This document shows, piece after piece, positions 5,904-10,431 of a DNA stretch of 10,431 bases. The notes under the pieces were generated by a model. The model had not been told where the DNA came from, made no database searches, and worked only from the letters and a program-made list of their open reading frames with translations. The position numbers were made by a program, and so were the translations under genes. Source of the DNA: Hyphomonadaceae bacterium (GTDB lineage: Bacteria > Pseudomonadota > Alphaproteobacteria > Caulobacterales > Aquidulcibacteraceae). Within the stretch, counting starts at the first letter, position 1. Every line of letters starts with the position of its first letter. Where the stretch lies: contig JALOSP010000023.1 in NCBI GenBank assembly GCA_025458365.1, positions 1 to 10,431 of the forward strand, given 5' to 3'.

Positions 5904-6104
5904 TCAGGCATCTTGTCCGGGTGAGGCGTCAGATCGTGTCATCATCCAGGCCGCGACTGCCGACAGGGTCTGTGGCATCCCAAGAGTGTCAGAAGACAGC
6001 GAAAGCGCCGCTCTCAGGATGTCAACGACACCATCATCTGTCATCGATTCCACTTTGTCATCGACGACCCAAGGCTGCAAAGCCCTGTTTACCTGACCTG
6101 TCAT
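5904..6104 (-). CDS. Unrecognised 66-residue protein downstream of luxR
   Basis: I do not recognise this protein. It is acidic, has no cysteine, no signal peptide and no clear membrane segment, and looks mostly helical in the middle (VVDILRAALSLSS, residues 26-38; MPQTLSAVAAWMM, 43-55). The reason to accept it as a gene is its start: on the minus strand GGAGG (6111-6115) precedes ATG 6102-6104 by six bases, the best ribosome binding site in this part of the window. The gap to the luxR stop is only 54 bp, on the same strand, so co-transcription or LuxR control is plausible. A tra-box-like inverted repeat lies in that gap. A small accessory or antiactivator role in the LuxR circuit is speculation. 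Confidence 0.65.
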   Translation of the reverse strand: MTGQVNRALQPWVVDDKVESMTDDGVVDILRAALSLSSDTLGMPQTLSAVAAWMMTRSDASPGQDA

Positions 6105-6140
6105 TCAGTTCCTCCGGTTCTGTCATCCGCGACATCCGCC

Positions 6141-6158
6141 TTGTGCAAAGGCGCACAA
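6141..6158. promoter_or_regulatory. tra-box-like inverted repeat between luxR and the small gene
   Basis: TTGTGC-AAAGGC-GCACAA is a perfect 6-bp inverted repeat with a 6-base centre, starting immediately after the luxR stop codon. Its half-sites TGTGC and GCACA, and the 18-bp size, are the same as in the Agrobacterium TraR box ATGTGCAGATCTGCACAT (12 of 18 identical). It lies about 37 bp before the small gene's ATG. No good -10 element is visible at a spacing typical of LuxR activation. It could instead act as an RNA hairpin at the end of luxR, but there is no T tract. Confidence 0.45.
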
Positions 6159-6962
6159 CTATGTGCCGGATCGAATGGGCGGATTGTCCCAATCAACACC
6201 AACCAACGGTGGATTTGGGGCCGATTGGCCAATCTCTCCCAGCAGGATTTCTCCACCAAGGAGGGCTTCGGCTACCAGGCCAGCCTGGGTTCGGGTTCCC
6301 AGTCGTGCCTTCGCTGCCTCGATGTGATGTGAAACGGTCCGTTCGGATGTTCCCAAAACATCCCCGATCTCGCCAGCTTTCAGCCCACGCCCGAGCCACA
6401 AGACAACATCACGCTGGCGGCGGGTAAGAAGATGTCCATTGTTGAGCGGTCGTTGCTCGCCAGCCTGCAGGATCGCACCCTGACTGACGAAAATGCCTGC
6501 CACCGATGTGGCAGCGAACCTGATCTCCTCGCGTTCATCCATCTGATCAGAGGCGAGGGCGCACGACCATACGCTGCCATCGGCCAACCGCACGGGAATG
6601 GCTAGACCATGGTTCCAGCCAAAATCCCGCGCTTCATCGAACACAAGTCGCTGGCGGCGATAGTGCGCCGCCCTTTCTCCCTCGCTCCACCACAGGCCGA
6701 CACTGGAGGCCATGAGGGCCGGGATCATCGGATCATGGCGCACATGTCCGGTTGCCTTGTAGTGCTCTCCCCAGTCAGTGATGCCGCTTCCGAACATCCG
6801 CTCAAGCGGTCGACTCAGCTTGTCAGGGCGCTTGGAGACCTGGATGGCGGTAAAGGATGTGAACCCCCAACCCGTTACCAGCTTCGCGAAAGACCCGTTC
6901 AGTTCGTCCACGGTCGAGGCCACTCGACTGCGTTCGGCGAATTCGAGAACGTCCAGCATCAT
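6159..6962 (-). CDS. LuxR-family quorum-sensing transcription regulator
   Basis: A 267-residue regulator with an N-terminal autoinducer-binding domain (about 10-165) and a C-terminal LuxR helix-turn-helix (about 179-237: LTRRQRDVVLWLGRGLKAGEIGDVLG... then SERTVSHHI). The acyl-homoserine-lactone pocket residues of TraR are retained: Trp64 and Tyr68 (WGEHY), Asp77-Pro78 (HDP), Trp92 (LWWSE) and the glycine of HGLAIP (Gly119). A real AHL ligand is therefore likely. No luxI synthase is in the window, so it may be a solo or have a distant partner. It has a C-terminal tail of about 30 residues (238-267) rich in Gly/Pro after the HTH, which is longer than usual. Start ATG 6962, with 6959 as alternative; a GGGAGAGGG lies about 10-20 bases upstream inside a dyad. 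Confidence 0.93.
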   Translation of the reverse strand: MMLDVLEFAERSRVASTVDELNGSFAKLVTGWGFTSFTAIQVSKRPDKLSRPLERMFGSGITDWGEHYKATGHVRHDPMIPALMASSVGLWWSEGERAAHYRRQRLVFDEARDFGWNHGLAIPVRLADGSVWSCALASDQMDEREEIRFAATSVAGIFVSQGAILQAGEQRPLNNGHLLTRRQRDVVLWLGRGLKAGEIGDVLGTSERTVSHHIEAAKARLGTRTQAGLVAEALLGGEILLGEIGQSAPNPPLVGVDWDNPPIRSGT

Positions 6963-6974
6963 CAGGTTTGCAAC

Positions 6975-6992
6975 CCTCTCCCTAGGGAAAGG
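6975..6992. promoter_or_regulatory. lux-box-like dyad upstream of luxR
   Basis: CCTCTCCCTAGGGAAAGG pairs at 8 of 9 positions around a central TA, with a perfect 10-bp core TCCCTAGGGA (6979-6988). It fits the CT-N12-AG core of lux boxes (CT 6976-6977, AG 6990-6991). It is 13-30 bases before the luxR start, a place fit for autoregulation. A second inverted repeat, TGCAACC (6969-6975) and GGTTGCA (7002-7008), surrounds it; in the luxR mRNA this could fold and bury the ribosome binding site. Confidence 0.45.
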
Positions 6993-7101
6993 AGTGTAAT
7001 CGGTTGCAGCGGAAAGAAAACCTGCAAATCCTGTTAGGTTGACGAAATGGGTGGTTCTCGGCTGCGCAGCGCTCGGTTTGGCCGATCAAGGCAAGCCCGG
7101 G

Positions 7102-7776
7102 TCACGCCTGCGCCAGAGCCTCGGCGTGGATATTGGCCACCAGGCCAGGGTCCAGCGACAGCCGCGATGCGAGATCAGCGAGATAGGCCTTTTCGGCCGG
7201 TCGTTCCGGATCGATGGCAACCAGTGAAGCGGCATAGATTTCCACAGCCATCTCGGCGCTGTCGGCACCGGCAACGACAGCCGCCATGTCCAGCGGCTTG
7301 GCCAGTTCGTCAAACAGGAAAGCCTTTTCCTCGTCGCTCAGCGAGACCTGTCCGAGGCGGTCAAACAGGCGCGCCCGCTCAGTGGCCTCGATCTGTCCAT
7401 CGGCCTTCATGGCGGCAATCATCGCGCGCAAGGCCGACTTGCCCACAGCTTCGCGCGATGCTGTGTCATTGGGAAGAAACACCTGGCCGTCGCCAGCGGC
7501 GTCAGCGCCCTTGTGCTTCTTGTAGGCTTCAAATGCCAGTGCTCCCAAAGCTGCGATCCCGCCGGCGGTGGCGACCTTCCGGCCGAATTTCCCACCGACG
7601 CCGCTGAGCAGCAGACCGCCGAGAAGCCCGGCAGCACCGGCGCCCAATGCCAGATTGCGGCTGTCCTGATTGCCCTTGACCTGATCGACGGCCTGGCGAC
7701 CCTCGGTTTTCAGGGCCGACAGGCCCTTTGGCAGTTCGGTCTGCAGGGCACGCAGGATCTTGTCGGCATCAAACAT
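7102..7776 (-). CDS. DUF533 / YebE-like TerB-fold membrane protein
   Basis: A 224-residue protein of the DUF533 family, whose function is not established. Seen: a hydrophilic N-terminal helix (1-40), two glycine-rich hydrophobic segments (about 41-61 and 68-84, the second within GRKVATAGGIAALGALAFEAYKKH), then a helical C-terminal half resembling the TerB fold: SALRAMIAAMKADGQIEATERARLFDRL and AVEIYAASLVAIDPERPAEKAYLADLASRLSLD. The Asp-rich ADG and IDP turns correspond to possible metal-binding loops of TerB proteins. Start ATG 7774-7776 is preceded by AAGGAG eight bases upstream (7785-7790 on the minus strand). Transcribed alone as far as can be seen; downstream is the 139-bp gap before luxR. 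Confidence 0.85.
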   Translation of the reverse strand: MFDADKILRALQTELPKGLSALKTEGRQAVDQVKGNQDSRNLALGAGAAGLLGGLLLSGVGGKFGRKVATAGGIAALGALAFEAYKKHKGADAAGDGQVFLPNDTASREAVGKSALRAMIAAMKADGQIEATERARLFDRLGQVSLSDEEKAFLFDELAKPLDMAAVVAGADSAEMAVEIYAASLVAIDPERPAEKAYLADLASRLSLDPGLVANIHAEALAQA

Positions 7777-7839
7777 GGCATTGGCTCCTTTGAATGGGCT
7801 GTCACCTACATTGGGGCGATCAGTGCCTGATGCAATCCC

Positions 7840-7868
7840 TTGTTCACCAGCATGTGTCAGGGTAAGAA
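7840..7868 (+). promoter_or_regulatory. Possible promoter for tRNA-Thr
   Basis: TTGTTC (7840-7845), 17-base spacer, TAAGAA (7863-7868), followed by a GC-rich discriminator-like stretch (CGCTGCCGCGCGCC), a feature of stringently controlled stable RNA promoters. It would give a leader of about 30 nt. Both hexamers are imperfect. The rest of the 130-bp gap 7777-7906 shows nothing else clear besides the ribosome binding site of the DUF533 gene. Confidence 0.35.
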
Positions 7869-7906
7869 CGCTGCCGCGCGCCTGTTCCGGAGGCGCCGCT
7901 TGTGAT

Positions 7907-7982
7907 GCCGCAGTAGCTCAGCCGGTAGAGCATCGCATTCGTAATGCGAGGGTCGGGGGTTCGAGTCCCTTCTGCGGCACCA
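7907..7982 (+). tRNA. tRNA-Thr (anticodon CGT)
   Basis: A 76-nt tRNA with encoded CCA. Acceptor GCCGCAG pairs perfectly with CTGCGGC; D arm GCTC...GAGC; anticodon arm TCGCA-TTCGTAA-TGCGA with anticodon CGT at 7940-7942, reading ACG; T arm GGGGG-TTCGAGT-CCCTT with two G-T pairs. Very typical of alphaproteobacterial tRNA-Thr(CGT). Confidence 0.96.
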
Positions 7983-8043
7983 TGCCTGTGTCCACTGGCG
8001 CTTTGCTTGCCCGGTGTGGCTCCACTGGCCGCACTGCACGACG

Positions 8044-8067
8044 CTGCAAGGCAGAGTCTGTTTGCAG
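8044..8067. other. Inverted repeat CTGCAA-N12-TTGCAG between tRNA-Thr and rnd
   Basis: Six-bp perfect arms flank 12 bases that contain a smaller repeat CAGA-G-TCTG, so the element can form a long imperfect hairpin. No T tract follows on either strand. It could end tRNA-Thr transcription inefficiently or serve as an operator for rnd-lptC. Downstream, TATAAC (8092-8097) resembles a -10 hexamer but has no matching -35 at the right spacing. Confidence 0.35.
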
Positions 8068-8122
8068 GGCGTGCCCCAGCCCATTAAACAGTATAACCGC
8101 AGCCATCCGGGAGAGCAGACTT

Positions 8123-8737
8123 TTGGCGATACATGTTCATCACACCGATCTGCCAGATGGCTTGGATTTTGGTGCTTCGGTCGCAATCGATACCGAAACC
8201 CTCGGGCTTTCCTTGACGAGGGACGCCCTGTGCGTGGTCCAGCTGTCGGGCGGGGATGGAGATGCACATGTCGTGCAGCTGGATCGGCCGGTCTACGACT
8301 GTCCCAATCTGAAAGCGCTGCTGGTCAATCCGGCAGTGGAGAAGCTGTTTCATTTTGCCCGGTTTGATGTCGCCATGTGCAAGCAGCATCTGGGTGTATC
8401 GGTCGGCCCGGTCTTCTGCACCAAGATCGCCTCCAAGTTGACCCGCACCTACACAGACCGCCACGGGCTGAAGGACCTCACCCGCGAGCTGTTGGGCATA
8501 GAGATGTCCAAGCAACAGCAAAGTTCAGATTGGGGCGCGCCAGCGCTGAGCGAGGCCCAACTGGCTTACGCGGCATCCGACGTGCTTCATTTGCATGCCT
8601 TGAAGGACCGGCTGGTCACCATGCTGGAGCGTGAAGGCCGGATGGCGCTGGCCCGGGCGTGCTTCGACTTCCTGCCGGTTCGCGCCGAACTCGATCTGGC
8701 CGGCTGGCCGGACACCGATATCTTTGCCCACGCATGA
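8123..8737 (+). CDS. rnd: Ribonuclease D, single-domain DEDDy 3'-5' exonuclease
   Basis: A 204-residue 3'-5' exoribonuclease acting in tRNA and stable RNA 3' maturation. All DEDDy catalytic positions are visible: Asp23 and Glu25 (AIDTETLGL), Asp82 (HFARFD), Tyr149 and Asp153 (YAASD). It contains only the nuclease domain; the HRDC domains of E. coli RNase D are absent, which is usual for the short alphaproteobacterial form. The start is TTG 8123: GGGAG (8109-8113) precedes it by nine bases and there is no ATG or GTG close by in frame. Upstream open frame would run through tRNA-Thr and is not a gene. Its stop overlaps the lptC start (ATGA). Confidence 0.93.
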   Translation: MAIHVHHTDLPDGLDFGASVAIDTETLGLSLTRDALCVVQLSGGDGDAHVVQLDRPVYDCPNLKALLVNPAVEKLFHFARFDVAMCKQHLGVSVGPVFCTKIASKLTRTYTDRHGLKDLTRELLGIEMSKQQQSSDWGAPALSEAQLAYAASDVLHLHALKDRLVTMLEREGRMALARACFDFLPVRAELDLAGWPDTDIFAHA

Positions 8738-9750
8738 GTCTTGTCGCGGCGCCCTTCGCATCGGCTGACGAAGCAGCCACGCCGCGTCGGCTGCACGAGA
8801 GTCTTGCCCGGCGGGCCGTCCGGATCAGGCTCGTCCGGATCGGCCTGTTTGCTGGTGCCATAGCGGTGGCGCTCGGGTTCGGTCTGACAATTGTCGGTCG
8901 CCTGACAGCCCCGGTGGACAGAATCGAAACTGCGCAAGTCGACGATACAGGGCGTCTGACGATCAGTGCGCCCCGGTTTTTCGGCCGCTCGGCTGCAGGA
9001 CAGCGGATCGAGATCCAGGCGGCCAACGCAGTCCGCGATTCCACGGACCTGTCTGCTCCAATCCTGCTGGATATGCCGAGAATGACAGCAAGCGACGGAA
9101 CAATTGCCACCGCCCACTCCGGCAGCTGGCAGGAACCGACACAGACCCTCGTCCTGCGAGGCTTGGTCGATGTGGTGCTGCCCGACGGAGGGCGCACCAC
9201 CGCAGACGAGGCGGTCTGGCGGCCATTGCAAGGCGTGACCGGCACCGCCGCAGAGGGCAGCGAACTTGTGCTGTCGGGCCGGGTCCGGATGCAGCGTGAC
9301 AATGGTGACGTTGTCGAAGCCCAGCAGGCAAGCTGGGACAGTGGCCGCAATATGTTGCTGCTTTATGGTGCCACCTCGTTCCGGCAGGCCAACGGCGACA
9401 GTATCGCTGCTCCCAGCGCCCAATGGGACACACGCAGCGGCGCCTTGTCGATGAGCGGCGGGGTGGAGTACCGGCGTGGCAATCAGGTGTTTGCCCGTGC
9501 AGGGACCCTGGCATGGTCGCGAAACGCCGGTCGCGCCGAATTGGCGGGTGGCGTTGTTCTATCGATGCCGCGCGGGGAAGCGCGTTCCCGGAAGGCATCG
9601 ATCAATGTGCCAGCCAACACGATCATCGGCGAAGGCAGCGTCGTTCTGGCGACGCCGCTTGGCAGGGCGACGGCTGGGGCCTATGAATACAACGCGCGGA
9701 CAGGCAGGCTGGTGTTACGTGGCGGTGCTCGCATCACTTCGCAGCGTTAG
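8734..9750 (+). CDS. lptC: LptC-type lipopolysaccharide export protein, extended C-terminus
   Basis: LptC is the inner-membrane-anchored periplasmic link that passes lipopolysaccharide from LptBFG to LptA. Seen: about 32 cytoplasmic residues with many Arg, one membrane helix (about 33-54, ending VGRLTAP), then a long beta-rich periplasmic part starting RLTISAPRFFGRSAAGQRIEIQAANAV, which matches the LptC opening. ATG 8734 overlaps the rnd stop (ATGA). At about 338 residues it is far longer than the roughly 190-220 of typical LptC. The additional C-terminal part, including EYRRGNQVFARAGTLAW and GAYEYNARTGRLVLRGGARI, looks like LptA/OstA beta-jellyroll strands. The role follows from family and from lptA next door; the annotation as LptC is solid for the first half. 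Confidence 0.85.
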   Translation: MSLVAAPFASADEAATPRRLHESLARRAVRIRLVRIGLFAGAIAVALGFGLTIVGRLTAPVDRIETAQVDDTGRLTISAPRFFGRSAAGQRIEIQAANAVRDSTDLSAPILLDMPRMTASDGTIATAHSGSWQEPTQTLVLRGLVDVVLPDGGRTTADEAVWRPLQGVTGTAAEGSELVLSGRVRMQRDNGDVVEAQQASWDSGRNMLLLYGATSFRQANGDSIAAPSAQWDTRSGALSMSGGVEYRRGNQVFARAGTLAWSRNAGRAELAGGVVLSMPRGEARSRKASINVPANTIIGEGSVVLATPLGRATAGAYEYNARTGRLVLRGGARITSQR

Positions 9751-9807
9751 AGCCTGGCATCCCCGGGACCAGCCCGGTTCACTGTTTGCGGCAAGTGCAG
9801 GATTTCA

Positions 9808-9859
9808 AACCTGATCACTGGGCCTTGCTGTTCGTTTCTACAGCGGCGCAACCTGATCA
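9808..9859. repeat. Direct repeat AACCTGATCA (x2) upstream of lptA
   Basis: The 10-mer AACCTGATCA occurs at 9808-9817 and 9850-9859, with starts 42 bp apart (about four helical turns), in the 127-bp gap between lptC and lptA. The gap also holds a small CCGGG-N5-CCCGG hairpin (9763-9777) just after lptC. The repeats could be paired sites for a regulator of lptA; the gap's size suggests lptA may have its own promoter, though none is clear. Confidence 0.35.
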
Positions 9860-9877
9860 GCGGCCCGGGAGCAAGAC

Positions 9878-10360
9878 ATGGCAGTGCGCCACCATCAGAT
9901 CATAGTGGCTGTTGCCCTCGGCGTTGCGGTCGGCGGTCCTGTCCCGGCAGGTGCCCAAATCAGTGGATCGGGGCCGATCCAGGTTGAAGCCGAAACGATC
10001 GACTACCGCCCGCAAGAGCGTTTGGCGCTATTGACGGGCAACGCCGTTGTGGTCCAGGGCGGCACGGTGTTGCGGTCGAATGTCCTCCGCCTCACCTATC
10101 GGGCCAACAGTGAGGAAATCGAACGGGTCCAGGCTGATCAGGAAGTCTTCTTTTCCCGCGCAGACCAGCGTGTGCGCGGCGATGCAGGCGTTCTCGACGC
10201 GAGCAGCAATACCGTGACGATCACCGGCAATGTGGTGGTGACACAGGGTCGCAACGTCCTTCAAGGCCAGCAGCTAGTCTATAACACCCGCACCGGCGCT
10301 TCCACGATGCGCGGACTGGACGGGCGGGTGCGTGCAGTCTTTTTCCAGAGCGGGAACTGA
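9878..10360 (+). CDS. lptA: LptA, periplasmic lipopolysaccharide transport protein
   Basis: LptA oligomers bridge LptC and LptD across the periplasm for lipopolysaccharide export. The 160-residue protein begins with a signal peptide (hydrophobic stretch IIVAVALGVAVGG, cleavage likely after AGA at 26) followed by the OstA domain opening PIQVEAETIDYRPQERLALLTGNAVVVQGGTVLRSNVLRLTY and the repeats IERVQADQEVFFSRADQRVRGDAGVLDASSNTVTITGNVVVTQGRNVLQGQQLVYNT, all typical beta strands. GGGAG (9867-9871) precedes ATG 9878 by six bases. It follows lptC by 127 bp. The expected lptB ABC ATPase gene is not next; a convergent gene follows instead. Confidence 0.93.
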   Translation: MAVRHHQIIVAVALGVAVGGPVPAGAQISGSGPIQVEAETIDYRPQERLALLTGNAVVVQGGTVLRSNVLRLTYRANSEEIERVQADQEVFFSRADQRVRGDAGVLDASSNTVTITGNVVVTQGRNVLQGQQLVYNTRTGASTMRGLDGRVRAVFFQSGN

Positions 10361-10375
10361 CACGCGGACGGTGGC

Positions 10376-10431
10376 TTAGATGCCAATCCCGAGCGCCTCG
10401 CGCTCATTGTGTATGGCCACCAGGCCTTCCC
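10376..10431 (-). CDS. C-terminal end of an unidentified gene (cut by window edge)
   Basis: On the minus strand an open frame enters from the right edge and ends at TAA (10376-10378), giving a C-terminus ...EGLVAIHNEREALGIGI. It starts 15 bp from the lptA stop, so the two genes converge. The plus strand in this stretch shows no lptB-like N-terminus (no Walker A region yet, and the ATG at 10380 gives a non-family sequence). The tail looks like coding sequence but is too short to name. Confidence 0.45.
   Translation of the reverse strand, partial: EGLVAIHNEREALGIGI

Noticed and set aside
6609..7037. Plus-strand 142-codon frame opposite luxR
   Set aside because: Antisense to a gene with complete LuxR domains; no homology features and no ribosome binding site.
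7857..8267. Minus-strand frame antisense to tRNA-Thr and the rnd 5' end
   Set aside because: Contains the tRNA antisense peptide RRRDSNPRPSHYECDALPAE, a common false annotation.
8659..9350. Frames opposite lptC on the minus strand (8587-9423, 8616-9350, 8963-9598)
   Set aside because: Shadows of lptC; compositions are Arg/Pro/Ser-rich with no domain, and lptC has the membrane helix and beta pattern of its family.

Overview
The window looks like chromosomal DNA of a Caulobacter-type alphaproteobacterium (Maricaulales/Caulobacterales or a near relative, inferred). The evidence is a GC-rich codon style, the gene order coaE-aroE-maf-PPDK regulator facing hemE-hemH-hemJ, a short single-domain RNase D followed by lptC and lptA, and CtrA-like half-sites next to hemE. 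No phage, transposon, CRISPR or toxin-antitoxin genes are visible.

Left part (1-2571, minus strand): a tightly overlapped operon reads PPDK/PEP-synthase regulator, then a Maf/YceF-like nucleotide pyrophosphatase, then aroE, then coaE (cut by the window edge). The three junctions overlap as TGATG, ATGA and GTGA. Middle left (2572-2946): a 375-bp gene-free region between that operon and hemE. In Caulobacter and Rickettsia the replication origin lies between hemE and the homologue of this regulator. The region holds five DnaA-box-like 9-mers, two CtrA-like sites, and a 110-bp cluster of CCGGTCTG/CAGACCGG palindromic repeats, so I call it a putative oriC. Genes leave it in both directions, as expected next to an origin.

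Heme block (2947-5544, plus strand): hemE, hemH (TTG start chosen from a strong ribosome binding site) and hemJ. Together they carry out uroporphyrinogen decarboxylation, ferrochelation and protoporphyrinogen oxidation.

Region 5545-7101: tRNA-Leu(TAA) on the minus strand, whose last 28 nt have been copied by an 86-bp tandem duplication. Next comes a quorum-sensing module: a LuxR-family regulator with an intact acyl-homoserine-lactone pocket signature and no luxI in view, followed on the same strand by an unrecognised 66-aa gene with a strong ribosome binding site. Two 18-bp inverted repeats bracket luxR. One upstream has the lux-box core CT-N12-AG. One downstream has the same TGTGC/GCACA half-sites as the Agrobacterium tra box. 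This small locus is the best candidate here for something not yet described.

Right part (7102-10431): a DUF533/TerB-like membrane protein (minus), tRNA-Thr(CGT), then rnd-lptC-lptA (plus). LptC is about 338 aa, far longer than usual, with an extra LptA-like beta-rich C-terminal part. The window ends with the last 18 or so codons of an unidentified convergent gene. lptB, often the next gene after lptA, is absent here.
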